Shown here piece after piece: positions 1 to 7,925 of a stretch of 32,537 nucleotides of DNA. The stretch is from a bacterium. Its GTDB lineage: Bacteria; Pseudomonadota; Alphaproteobacteria; SP197. Made by a program: the position numbers and the translations under genes. How positions within the stretch are numbered: position 1 is the first letter of the stretch; every line of letters starts with the position of its first letter. The stretch spans positions 1 through 32,537 of the forward strand of contig JAPPGE010000040.1 in the NCBI GenBank assembly GCA_028821455.1. The letters run 5' to 3'. The notes below the pieces were generated by a model. The model did no database searches and was not told the DNA's origin. It saw nothing but the letters and a program-made list of their open reading frames with translations.

Positions 1-54
1 GAGGATGGCAGCATGACGCTGTCAACTTGTCGATACAAGTCCCAACGGAAATGC

Positions 55-82
55 TTGACCCGGAGAGTCCGGCCTGTAGACT
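55..82 (+). promoter_or_regulatory. Candidate sigma70-type promoter of the RiPP precursor gene
   Basis: TTGACC (55-60) and TAGACT (77-82) are separated by 16 bases and lie about 50 bases before the precursor start codon. The -35 box matches the consensus at 5 of 6 positions and the -10 box at 4 of 6. The left arm of an inverted repeat (74-101) covers the -10 box. This is read by eye; no start site is known. Confidence 0.4.
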
Positions 83-101
83 CCCCCGATCAGGTCTACA
101 G
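74..101. repeat. Inverted repeat over the precursor promoter (possible operator or 5' UTR hairpin)
   Basis: CTGTAGAC (74-81) and GTCTACAG (94-101) are perfect 8-base inverted arms around a 12-base spacer. The left arm overlaps the putative -10 box and the right arm falls just after the expected start of transcription. It could be the operator of a dimeric regulator or a hairpin in the leader RNA. No regulator gene is visible in the window. Confidence 0.45.
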
Positions 102-133
102 CACACCTGACACTTAAGTAATGGAGAGTGGCC

Positions 134-385
134 ATGAGAAACGGCAATGAGATGTTGCAGCAGATTGTCGACAAATCCGCTGTTGACGCCGGTTTCAGGC
201 AGGAACTTCTTGCAGATCCGAAAGGGGCCATCTGCAACGAACTTGGAATCACGGTTCCAGACTCGATGAACATCGTGGTTCATCAGAGTGACATGCAGAC
301 AGTGCACGTTGCACTGCCGCCCGACCCGAACATTACCGAAGAGCAGCTCGAAGCGGTCTCGGCCGGTCTGTGCTGCTGCTGGTAA
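134..385 (+). CDS. NHLP-type RiPP precursor peptide, core LCCCW
   Basis: This 83-residue peptide has a nitrile-hydratase-alpha-like leader: an N-terminal helix with FRQELLADPK (21-30), then NELGITVPDS and the V-V-H region. It ends in the SAG element (76-78) followed by LCCCW. In NHLP families cleavage normally follows the small-residue motif, so the predicted core is only five residues with Cys80, Cys81, Cys82 and terminal Trp83. The likely modification is cyclodehydration of the three cysteines by the YcaO protein encoded at 1611-3932. I chose ATG 134 because GGAGAG (123-128) sits 5 bases upstream; a GTG at 128 would add two residues and overlap that site. The gene runs head-on towards the biosynthetic genes and has its own promoter. 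The family assignment is firm; the core boundary is inferred. Confidence 0.9.
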   Translation: MRNGNEMLQQIVDKSAVDAGFRQELLADPKGAICNELGITVPDSMNIVVHQSDMQTVHVALPPDPNITEEQLEAVSAGLCCCW

Positions 386-396
386 CAGCTGTCGAC

Positions 397-420
397 GGCG
401 CGCCGTGACGGCGGCGCGCC
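397..420. terminator. Possible bidirectional terminator hairpin between convergent genes
   Basis: GGCGCGCC occurs at 397-404 and again at 413-420; being self-complementary, the two copies form an 8-base GC stem with an 8-base loop. It sits in the 97-base gap between the convergent precursor and the 372-residue gene. No T-run follows on either strand, so a classical intrinsic terminator is not proven. Confidence 0.35.
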
Positions 421-482
421 CCTAAAGAGCCTGCAAGGATTGCCCCCGGTTCTGTCCGAACCGGGAGGCGTGTCGTTCGTCG

Positions 483-1601
483 TCAGAAGGACACGGCGCC
501 CGACAACACCATGAAGACATAGGCCTTGGCCTTGCAGAGCCGGTTCGCCGACATGACCAGCTTGATGTGGTGGATGCCTCGCAGCAGCACGTAGCGTCCG
601 GACCGCGCGAACAGGGGTTCCGGTTTCGTGACCCAGCCTGCCAGTGCCTCCAGCTTGCCGGGCACGACAATGTCCTCGTGACTCAGGGCGTCCAGAAACG
701 GCGCCCAGTCGGTCAGGCCATCGAGCCAGTACCGTGAATCCTTGGTGTACCTCTGCCTGACGATCGGCGTCAGACCGAGGGCGGGGCCCAGCCCCTCTTC
801 CGTCACGTCAATGTTCACCCCGGTTCTGACGATGTTCACGCGTTCCATGAAACGTGCCATGACCGCATCGACAGCCGCGGCTTCGCCTGGCCAATCCGCC
901 CTCGCCAGGAAGGTTTCGATCTGCCGGCGCGATCCGAACCCCATGATTGCCAGCCTGATGGCGCGCGAGCGGGACGGGAACATCCCGAACGAATCCATGC
1001 GCGTATCCTCGGGCTGCGCCAGATAGGTCTGCGAGAGGGCCTTGCGCTGGCCGGCACCCATCGTCCAGCCGTGACTCGAAACAAGGGTATCGCCGACCAG
1101 AAGGACATCATTGACCTGGTCACCTGCGCCGACGATCGGTCGTTCACCGGGCCTCAGGAACACGGCCGGACGCGAAGGTGTACCGCCCTCAGCCGAGCCG
1201 ATGTCGTACTCCAGCATCACCTTGCGGCCGACAATGTCACGCAAGGGCGAGACATCGCCTTCCATGTGAGAGAAGAGTCGCATGAGCGTGCCGAGGGTTT
1301 CATCGGTCCTGTCGACCCGGGCGCGCTCCCGGAAGAACTCTGCCGATCTGGTTCCACTCGCCATGGATACGCCGAGATCCGCCTGCGGCGCCGGCACATG
1401 CAGAGGCAGTTCAAAGCCGAAGGGAAGCGCGCCCATCGTGATGGGAAGGGTCCGGGCGCATGCCAGGACACGTTCCCATTCGGCGTCATCAATGAGGGTC
1501 GGCGACACCCTGTTCCGGAAGTGACCGAGCAGGTCGCCCATGGTCCCGCCCTCCTGGGCCAGCAGGTCCTGGGTCAGTGCGATGGCCTTGTCGGTGTCCA
1601 T
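483..1601 (-). CDS. Uncharacterised protein of the NHLP/YcaO RiPP cluster
   Basis: This 372-residue protein starts 9 bases after the stop of the cyclodehydratase gene and has a GGGAG site before ATG 1601, so the two are almost certainly co-transcribed. I do not recognise a catalytic domain. It is not an obvious SagB-type FMN dehydrogenase, because no nitroreductase-like motifs are visible. There is no signal peptide or membrane helix. The C-terminal tail holds a Gly-Ile-His-His-Ile-Lys segment followed by a Lys-Ala-Lys-Ala-Tyr segment. From memory this resembles the ends of other unassigned proteins in RiPP clusters, but I cannot check that. Its position makes a maturation or accessory role likely. 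The gene is supported by strong coding character and tight coupling; the function is unknown. Confidence 0.8.
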   Translation of the reverse strand: MDTDKAIALTQDLLAQEGGTMGDLLGHFRNRVSPTLIDDAEWERVLACARTLPITMGALPFGFELPLHVPAPQADLGVSMASGTRSAEFFRERARVDRTDETLGTLMRLFSHMEGDVSPLRDIVGRKVMLEYDIGSAEGGTPSRPAVFLRPGERPIVGAGDQVNDVLLVGDTLVSSHGWTMGAGQRKALSQTYLAQPEDTRMDSFGMFPSRSRAIRLAIMGFGSRRQIETFLARADWPGEAAAVDAVMARFMERVNIVRTGVNIDVTEEGLGPALGLTPIVRQRYTKDSRYWLDGLTDWAPFLDALSHEDIVVPGKLEALAGWVTKPEPLFARSGRYVLLRGIHHIKLVMSANRLCKAKAYVFMVLSGAVSF

Positions 1602-1610
1602 GACACTCCC

Positions 1611-3932
1611 TCAGGCGATGACAGGCGCGGTGTTGAGGTCGGATTCACCAGGCGGCTGCGCCCGGTATCCCAGGCTGACAGGCACCTCGTAGAGACGGCC
1701 AGGGGCAAAGCGTTCCCAGAAATGGCGCATCCCCGGGACGATGACACGGACAACCGGCATGCCGATGTCGGGGCGGGTCTGGTCAAGTACCAGGAACTCC
1801 AGGCCCCTGGCTTCCACGAGCGCGCGGCAGCTTTCCACATCGTCGCGCGTATCCGCCGATTCGACGACGGAAGGGCGCGACGCCCTGCCAGGCGTCCCGT
1901 CAGTTGCCGGCGCCAGCCATGGGCATCCGGCAAGGCGCGCGTTTCTCCACCATGACAGCACAAACGGGTCGTCGATCGCCGGCCGGCCGTCACGGCTTCC
2001 GGGCCGCGGCAGCCACGTCAGACACTGGTTCAGTTCGCACACCGCCCGCAGGGCGGCCAGTCGCGGAACCGCATGGGTTCCGGCGCCGTAGATGATGTCC
2101 TCGCTGGCGGCGTCGACTCTGCGAGAGAGTGCCACGAAGGTTGGGATACCGAAATCGGAGGTGATGTCGAGCATCCACACTTCCCTCCCGTGGCGGGCGT
2201 AGACGGCCGTTGCATCGAGAAGGTACGGATCATCGAAGGCACAGGGATCGACCGCCGGCATGTTGAGCCGGTTGTACCACCAGATGGCGAAGGCATCGCG
2301 TTCGACGAGTTCATAGAAGCCTTGCAGGATGGCCTCTTCCAGGGTGTTGCCGGCAGCGCAACCGTTGGAATCGGCGATCAGGTCCGCGGGACCACGCTCT
2401 TCGGCCGCCATGTTGTAAAGCATCGACGTTGGCAGGTAGCGATGTCGCCGCTGGGTCAGCGACCACACCGGAGTCCAGTCGACAGCCGCGTCCGGGTCGA
2501 AGCGGGCCGGCACGATGTTGTAGGGGTGACCCTTCTCGTTGATGACTTTCGCGTTGTCGAGCTGGTTATCGCTGAATAACTGCACGTCGTTGGGATGCAT
2601 CGCGCTTTCGTTCCCGTCGAATCCGCTGAATGTCCTGCGAATGCGGATCTCGTCACCTGACCGGGTTCCGCTATGGCGCTCGATCGCCTCGCAAAGGGCA
2701 GAAACCCTGGATTGCACGGGTGTGCTCCCCTTGCCGGCGCTCTTGCTGCGCAGACTGCGCCTGAGGGAAGAGAGGCTGCGGCTCCTCATGCCCAGGTTGC
2801 TTCCGGCCCAGTCGACATGAAGCCACGGGTCGTCTTCATCGGTGGTACGCGACAGCCAGGTGACGACACCACTGACCGGACTGACCAGGTGCCTATAGGT
2901 CGCCAGGGTCGCTTCCGGCGCCACGCTGCGTGCACCGCCACTGGTTCGAACGGTCTTTGGACTTGCGTTCAGGCACACCGGAACCGGCGGACGGTCTGAT
3001 CTGTGCAACCCGTCATCTCCACATGCGCGGCACTGCGGCCGGCGCATGACCGGATGCCGTGAAATCGCCAGGTCGCCGGTATGGACGGCGATCACCTCAT
3101 CATGGACGGGAGCCGTCTCGCCAAGGACCAGCCACTTGACGATCTCTGCCGCAATCAGCCTCAACAATCCGTCCCGCACCACGCCTTCCTTGGCAAATGG
3201 TCTGAAGGCGGCATCCTCTCCGGCCACGTTGCGAAGGAATGCGTGGACTTCCTGATGGTTGCGCATGCGGCTGGCCAGGCATTCCCAGCAGGGCCCCTGG
3301 GGCCGAAAGACGGGACCGAAGAGCGCCTCTACGCCATGGGGCCGCGCAAGCATCCACGGCTCGTCCGCCTCGCGCTGTCTCCGGTTCACATCCTCGATGC
3401 GCGATTCCAGATAATCGTCGCAGACAACAATCCTGAGACTGGCCTTCCCCTCGGCTCCCGAAACGACACCGCACGCGGCAAGGCAAGCGGTCAGTTCTCC
3501 CTCGTCTCCTTCGATCACAACCCGCGAGAGCGCCAATTGCTCCTCGACCCAGCGAGGGGATGCACCAAGCGATGTCCACCAGGCCGCCCGCTGCCGGTCC
3601 ATCGCATGTTCGCCTGAAACGACGTAGCCCTTTTCGGAAAGCGAGGAGATGGTGGAACGAACGTCGCGGGCGTCGTGGACCCCGTCGAGAGCCGCGATGA
3701 TGCCATCCTCCTCGCGCCGTCCGTCGAGAAGAGGCATCAGATCGCAGCACAGTTTGCCATGCAGCAGGGTGTTGAAGGATTCGGAGACCAGCAGCGCCCG
3801 ATCGTCACCGATCACGTGGAACTCGAGGTGCGGAGTGAGCAAGGGTGTCCTGACGGAACCCCGATCCCCGGGAGTCCACCTGGACAGGATCCCCTGTGGG
3901 GTCGTGCCTGCGGTCACGGTGCTGTCGTCCAC
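1611..3932 (-). CDS. Fused TOMM cyclodehydratase (ThiF-like/leader-binding domain plus YcaO)
   Basis: The 773-residue protein should bind the precursor leader and use ATP to convert core Cys residues to azolines. The N-terminal part (about 30-330) is the ocin-ThiF-like partner; residues about 30-108 look like the leader-recognition region, and Cys215/Cys218 plus Cys301/Cys304 form the paired CxxC zinc site. The YcaO part runs from about 345 to the end. It has SAGKGST (398-404), ALCEAIERHSG (412-422) and EEAILQGFYELVERD (532-546), which carry the ATP/Mg-binding glutamates. The C-terminus ends PVIA rather than a clear PxPxP tail. Translation starts at GTG 3932. A 160-base gap separates it from the cyclase-like gene upstream. 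Fused C-D proteins are common in TOMM clusters, so the call is firm; which residues are modified is inferred. Confidence 0.92.
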   Translation of the reverse strand: MDDSTVTAGTTPQGILSRWTPGDRGSVRTPLLTPHLEFHVIGDDRALLVSESFNTLLHGKLCCDLMPLLDGRREEDGIIAALDGVHDARDVRSTISSLSEKGYVVSGEHAMDRQRAAWWTSLGASPRWVEEQLALSRVVIEGDEGELTACLAACGVVSGAEGKASLRIVVCDDYLESRIEDVNRRQREADEPWMLARPHGVEALFGPVFRPQGPCWECLASRMRNHQEVHAFLRNVAGEDAAFRPFAKEGVVRDGLLRLIAAEIVKWLVLGETAPVHDEVIAVHTGDLAISRHPVMRRPQCRACGDDGLHRSDRPPVPVCLNASPKTVRTSGGARSVAPEATLATYRHLVSPVSGVVTWLSRTTDEDDPWLHVDWAGSNLGMRSRSLSSLRRSLRSKSAGKGSTPVQSRVSALCEAIERHSGTRSGDEIRIRRTFSGFDGNESAMHPNDVQLFSDNQLDNAKVINEKGHPYNIVPARFDPDAAVDWTPVWSLTQRRHRYLPTSMLYNMAAEERGPADLIADSNGCAAGNTLEEAILQGFYELVERDAFAIWWYNRLNMPAVDPCAFDDPYLLDATAVYARHGREVWMLDITSDFGIPTFVALSRRVDAASEDIIYGAGTHAVPRLAALRAVCELNQCLTWLPRPGSRDGRPAIDDPFVLSWWRNARLAGCPWLAPATDGTPGRASRPSVVESADTRDDVESCRALVEARGLEFLVLDQTRPDIGMPVVRVIVPGMRHFWERFAPGRLYEVPVSLGYRAQPPGESDLNTAPVIA

Positions 3933-4092
3933 CCCTGCGAACGTCCCCGGAAACGACTCGCTTCCGGGTGTCCTGCATGCGCCGGAAATCGTCCGTCGAG
4001 CAAAGCCGCCGCCGCAATGCAGGAACTCGCCCGCGTGGGCGGCAACATGAAGAACCGGCAGGCGTCAGGTGCCCAAACGCGCCCCTTCCCCT

Positions 4093-5421
4093 TCATCGTC
4101 CCTCGAGGATGTTGATCATGTGCCCCAGGGCCTCGATGCAGAATGCGGAAGTCACGGACTCGGAACCGTGACCGATCTGCCCGATCACATCCCACCGCAA
4201 CGACTGATCGCCAAATGCCAGATACTCCGGCCAGCTGCCATCGTCCCGTTGCGCATCGACGAATCGTTCCACCTGGCGCGCCACGTCAACGCCTTCAAGG
4301 GCCCCGATGGTGTGAAGCGCCGTGATGGCCTGGGAGGTCTGCAGGAGATTGCCGCATCCCCCCTCGCCATCGCAGAGCGCCAGGATGCGTTCAACGAGAA
4401 CCGGGCGCAGTCCCTCAAGGGCCGGGGCGGCCCGGACCATGGCGCGGCCGATCGCGTAGTAGGCCGAGATCGTGTCGGGATACCACTTGGACGCGTTTTC
4501 AAGCCGGTCTTCGACGACCTTGTTCTCCAGCCAGTGCCGGGCCTCCCTGGTCGCGGGATGACAGCCAAGGCAGGCGATGACATTCGCATTGACGACGGGG
4601 TCGGCCTCGATGCGAAAGTCCGATGCGACATCGGGTTCTCCTTCCGCCAGCAGCCAGGTCTGGAAAAGGCCATCGCCATCGCGGTTCGCCAGCATGTGCG
4701 GAACATTCCTGCCCAGAGCGATCCAGGGGTGACGGGAGAGAGCGAGGGAACACAGCGACGTGCTGTCCAGGTCCGCCGGAAGGTGGCGGTAGTAGCGCCA
4801 CAGCCCGGGGTACTCCATGGAGCTGACGAGATATCTCCTGGTCGCCGAGCGGATGGATCTGGCCCGCTCATCAGCGCACGTCTCGAGGGCGAGGGCGCAC
4901 AGCGCCGAGATGAAAGGCGGCCGTTCAAAGTGCCGCGGTATCGCAGGATCGGCGATGTTGAACCGGATGCAGTGCCATGCCCCCCTTTCGTCGATGGTCG
5001 ACTCGAGAAACGCGAGACCCCGGCGGATGCTCTCCCGGCACTCCCCTGCAAGCGCCCCGGGAGAGGCCGCGGCTCTGCGGCGCCTCGCCGTTTCGGGGGC
5101 AGCGACGCGCGCGGGCGGTGCCGGATCATGGAGCGTCCTGCGGAGGAACTCCAACGATCCGGCACCGGCCCTCGCTTCCTCGCGTTCCGCCCTGGAGTAC
5201 CTGTCCAGCGGCGGCAGCACCACGTGCGTGGCCGTGCACGACTCTTCGTGCACATGGATTTCGTGATCGGCGTCGAGGGTCACACCGAATTCCGTTTCGA
5301 TGGTCTCCTTGGGATGTGCCAGGAGACGCTGGCGAAAGTCCCTGTCGGAGCCGGCCCGTGCCACGAGCTTGTCTGTCGCATCGATGGGGCTCTGCAGGGG
5401 ATATCCAATGTCGCGGGCCAT
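4093..5421 (-). CDS. NHLP leader domain fused to a terpene-cyclase-fold (squalene/prenyltransferase repeat) protein
   Basis: The 442-residue protein has two parts. Residues about 15-72 are a second NHLP leader-like domain: FRQRLLAHPKETIETEFGV (29-47) parallels FRQELLADPK of the precursor. Residues about 125-440 look like an alpha/alpha-toroid of the squalene-hopene cyclase/prenyltransferase type. They have repeated helical segments, a DLDST motif (217-221) that resembles the class II cyclase DxDD(T/S) acid motif with Ser in place of the last Asp, and a QW-like QRDDGSW (391-397). ATG 5421 was chosen because it lies just after the stop of the monooxygenase gene (5438); the reading frame extends further upstream only inside that gene. 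The leader domain may dock the protein on the cyclodehydratase. Cyclase activity is not established; the protein could be a scaffold. Confidence 0.78.
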   Translation of the reverse strand: MARDIGYPLQSPIDATDKLVARAGSDRDFRQRLLAHPKETIETEFGVTLDADHEIHVHEESCTATHVVLPPLDRYSRAEREEARAGAGSLEFLRRTLHDPAPPARVAAPETARRRRAAASPGALAGECRESIRRGLAFLESTIDERGAWHCIRFNIADPAIPRHFERPPFISALCALALETCADERARSIRSATRRYLVSSMEYPGLWRYYRHLPADLDSTSLCSLALSRHPWIALGRNVPHMLANRDGDGLFQTWLLAEGEPDVASDFRIEADPVVNANVIACLGCHPATREARHWLENKVVEDRLENASKWYPDTISAYYAIGRAMVRAAPALEGLRPVLVERILALCDGEGGCGNLLQTSQAITALHTIGALEGVDVARQVERFVDAQRDDGSWPEYLAFGDQSLRWDVIGQIGHGSESVTSAFCIEALGHMINILEGR

Positions 5422-5437
5422 GTGATACCGGGATGCG

Positions 5438-7795
5438 TCAGCCGGACTCTTCCGCGGGCGCTTCGCTGTCGGCCAGAGAAGCGAGCGACGCCACAGCATG
5501 TGCCGCCCTTGACGCCATGTCGGCCATGGCGGCTTCAAGGGCATCGTATCCCTCCATGCCGCAGGAGCGCGCGATGACGGTCCTGATTCGTGCCGGCACG
5601 TCGTCGTCCACCACACCGTTCTCGACCACCAGGCGCTGGATACCCTTCAGGTTACGCTGGAGATCCGCTGCGTGGCACAGATCATCAGCGGCCGCGTCCG
5701 CAAGCAGTCCCTTCTCCCTGGCACGCCGGAAGACCGAAACGGCCGCAGGCGCGGCATCCTCCATGGCGAGGGTCAGTTGCAGGATGAAGGCCGCCTCTTC
5801 GATGCCGGCGGGATCACCGGCGCCCGTGTCCTTCGGCGTGTGCAGCTCCCCTCTTGCTTTGGCGATTCGCTCGCCAGGGTCGGCTTCACCGGCAACGAAC
5901 ACGCATCGCGCACGGGCAAGGCGCGCAAGGTCCTCGCCCGGCTCCCTGTGGCAGGCGACAAACTCCTCGATGGACCACACGTCTTTCCCCGCATCACCGG
6001 CCTCTGCGGGTGCGAACAGCAGGCTGTCCTGCGCGAGCTCCCCAAGGGCATCGCGGAACTCGCGACAGAGCGTTTCATGTCCGGCTCTGGAATCCCCGTC
6101 GTGGACGAACATGACCTCCATCGGAGTGTCCGGCGCCACCTCCCGGGTGGCAAGGTCCCCAAGAGCCAGTGCGGCGATGCCGCCGTCGACAGGCGCGCCG
6201 GTGCGCTCGGTCATGTCGACCACGACAGCCTGGAGAACCGCGGTGATCGCCGCTTCGGCAATGTTGGCCAGCGCCTTGCCCGCCTCGATGGGAGTGAGGT
6301 TGCCCCGCAACGTGTGCATGCCGACCTGGAAGGTCTTGCGGTTCGACCAGCCGCGGACAAGTTCCACAAGGTCGCCGGCATCCTGAACCGGGGTTTCGGA
6401 AATCTCCTCCTTCATGTCGGCGACCCCGAATTCGTGGGTCCAGTAGAGGCGTGTCAGGCCCTGGCGGGCGATGGTCTCGGCCCCGGCGTCGGGACCGAAT
6501 CCCTTCGGAAGATCAAGATCGGTGAACTCCCTGGAGCGCAATTCGTCGAGAAGATCCGGCTGACGTTCGATCCAGCCGGCAAGCCGTGGCGCTTCGGCGT
6601 AGATTTCAACGATCGCGTCAAAGGATTCCGGTCGCGTTGCGGATACCGGGCTGTCGTAGGCACTCCAGTCGTCGATGTGTGGATAGAACCGCACCCGCCA
6701 CGCGTCCACCAGCGGATCCATCGTCTCGAACCAGCGTCGCGGTCGCACGGCCAGTCCGAACATCTTGCCGTAGCTCCCGGGCAGCTGTGGCGACTCGTCG
6801 GCGCCACGGAACTGCAGAAGGGGATAGCGGCGCCCCCAGACGGCATGATGATCCGCATGACGCTGCATGTTGAAGAACATCCAGTTGCTGAACCTGTAGT
6901 CCACGCTCCACGAATGTCGGGGCAGAACCTTTTCGAAGCGCCCTCCGGCGACGCGCACGCGCCGCAATCCGTAGTGCTGGATGTAGTTGGAAACCTTCAT
7001 CGAGAAGACAACGCCGAGACAGAGCGCCATGTAGACCGGAATCGCCCATGGTCCACCCAACGCGAAGACGACGGCATACCAGAACGCCGTCGCCAGACCG
7101 TAGCGCCAGAACGGGTTGCTGCGGTGCCAGGCCGGCAGCCCCTTGCGTGCCAGGCGCTCGCGCGCCACGCGCCACGAACCGAGAAGATTGTTGGCAACCT
7201 CGCGGGGGAAGTAATGCCACAGGCTTTCGCCCCTCGGAGCCGATCCCACATCCAGCGGTGTTCCGACAAAGGCGTGGTGGATGTAGACATGTTCCGTGGC
7301 GTACTGCGGATAGGAGGCCGAGGCGAGCAGGAACTCGCCAAGGCGGCGTTCCCATTGACGGCGGCGATGGATGAGCTCGTGACCGACAATGAAGACCGCC
7401 TGCGCCTCCATCGCCAGGACGAACACCATCAACGCGCCTTCCCAGTCGGACAGGTGACCGGAGACAAGGATCTGCCAGGCCGTGAAGACAAAGGTGAGAG
7501 GCCACAGAACGGCCCACAGCCAGACCGGAAGATTGTGCCAGATAAGACGGCGTTCGGGTGTCTTCGCCGGATCCATGTTCCGGCCGTCCATGCCAAAGGC
7601 AAGATCGAGCGGGCCGGCAAGCCCGAAGAAAATGAAGGGAGCTAGGATCCACCAGCCTCCCAGCGACGCCGCCGCGATGATGAGGGGGAAGATGGTGATG
7701 GGAAGAAAATGGGGGAGAGCATTCCAGAACGTCGGTTGGATCACTCTCGTCTCGACAACGCCCACACCTCCCGGTTCGGTCCCGATAGTTGCCAT
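5438..7795 (-). CDS. AlkB-type membrane di-iron monooxygenase fused to a degenerate GlnE-like nucleotidyltransferase domain
   Basis: The 785-residue protein begins with several hydrophobic segments and carries the full histidine set of alkane hydroxylase-type non-haem di-iron oxygenases: HELIH (139-143), EHVYIHH (168-174), NYIQHYG (270-276) and QRHADHH (311-317). From about 390 it switches to a region resembling the C-terminal adenylyltransferase half of GlnE: QPDLLDEL (412-419), a helical stretch, then GDLATREVAPDTPMEVMF (546-563) and a helical tail. GlnE normally has a GKLGG segment and a D-x-D metal pair here. In this protein the glycines are lost and the pair is replaced by Pro and Glu, so catalysis looks abolished. 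ATG 7795 is preferred because GAGGG precedes it; ATG 7810 has no visible site. Domain one is firm, domain two likely; substrate unknown. Confidence 0.82.
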   Translation of the reverse strand: MATIGTEPGGVGVVETRVIQPTFWNALPHFLPITIFPLIIAAASLGGWWILAPFIFFGLAGPLDLAFGMDGRNMDPAKTPERRLIWHNLPVWLWAVLWPLTFVFTAWQILVSGHLSDWEGALMVFVLAMEAQAVFIVGHELIHRRRQWERRLGEFLLASASYPQYATEHVYIHHAFVGTPLDVGSAPRGESLWHYFPREVANNLLGSWRVARERLARKGLPAWHRSNPFWRYGLATAFWYAVVFALGGPWAIPVYMALCLGVVFSMKVSNYIQHYGLRRVRVAGGRFEKVLPRHSWSVDYRFSNWMFFNMQRHADHHAVWGRRYPLLQFRGADESPQLPGSYGKMFGLAVRPRRWFETMDPLVDAWRVRFYPHIDDWSAYDSPVSATRPESFDAIVEIYAEAPRLAGWIERQPDLLDELRSREFTDLDLPKGFGPDAGAETIARQGLTRLYWTHEFGVADMKEEISETPVQDAGDLVELVRGWSNRKTFQVGMHTLRGNLTPIEAGKALANIAEAAITAVLQAVVVDMTERTGAPVDGGIAALALGDLATREVAPDTPMEVMFVHDGDSRAGHETLCREFRDALGELAQDSLLFAPAEAGDAGKDVWSIEEFVACHREPGEDLARLARARCVFVAGEADPGERIAKARGELHTPKDTGAGDPAGIEEAAFILQLTLAMEDAAPAAVSVFRRAREKGLLADAAADDLCHAADLQRNLKGIQRLVVENGVVDDDVPARIRTVIARSCGMEGYDALEAAMADMASRAAHAVASLASLADSEAPAEESG

Positions 7796-7828
7796 GACTG
7801 GCGCCCTCATTCGAAGGAGTATCCCATC

Positions 7829-7856
7829 ATTGTGTGCCCCAGCGACAACCCGTCAA
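7829..7856 (-). promoter_or_regulatory. Candidate promoter of the leftward RiPP biosynthetic block
   Basis: On the minus strand TTGACG (7856-7851) and CACAAT (7834-7829) are 16 bases apart, the same spacing as the putative precursor promoter. The -10 box ends 33 bases before ATG 7795. This would drive the monooxygenase, cyclase-like, cyclodehydratase and 372-residue genes independently of the enolase-superfamily gene 130 bases upstream. Read by eye only. Confidence 0.4.
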
Positions 7857-7925
7857 GCGGTGCATCGGCGGCCTGCGGTTCGGTGCCCTGCCGGCAGATC
7901 CCCGCCGGGGCCGAAGCTTCAGACC

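Noticed and set aside
3914..4096. A 60-codon minus-strand frame starting with an ATGA overlap at the stop of the cyclase-like gene
   Set aside because: The overlap is suggestive, but the sequence has no recognisable domain, no leader/core pattern, and overlaps the start of the cyclodehydratase. Kept as intergenic.
5422..5616. N-terminal extension of the NHLP-cyclase gene to 5616
   Set aside because: It overlaps the 3' end of the monooxygenase gene in another frame, and the NHLP domain begins right after ATG 5421.
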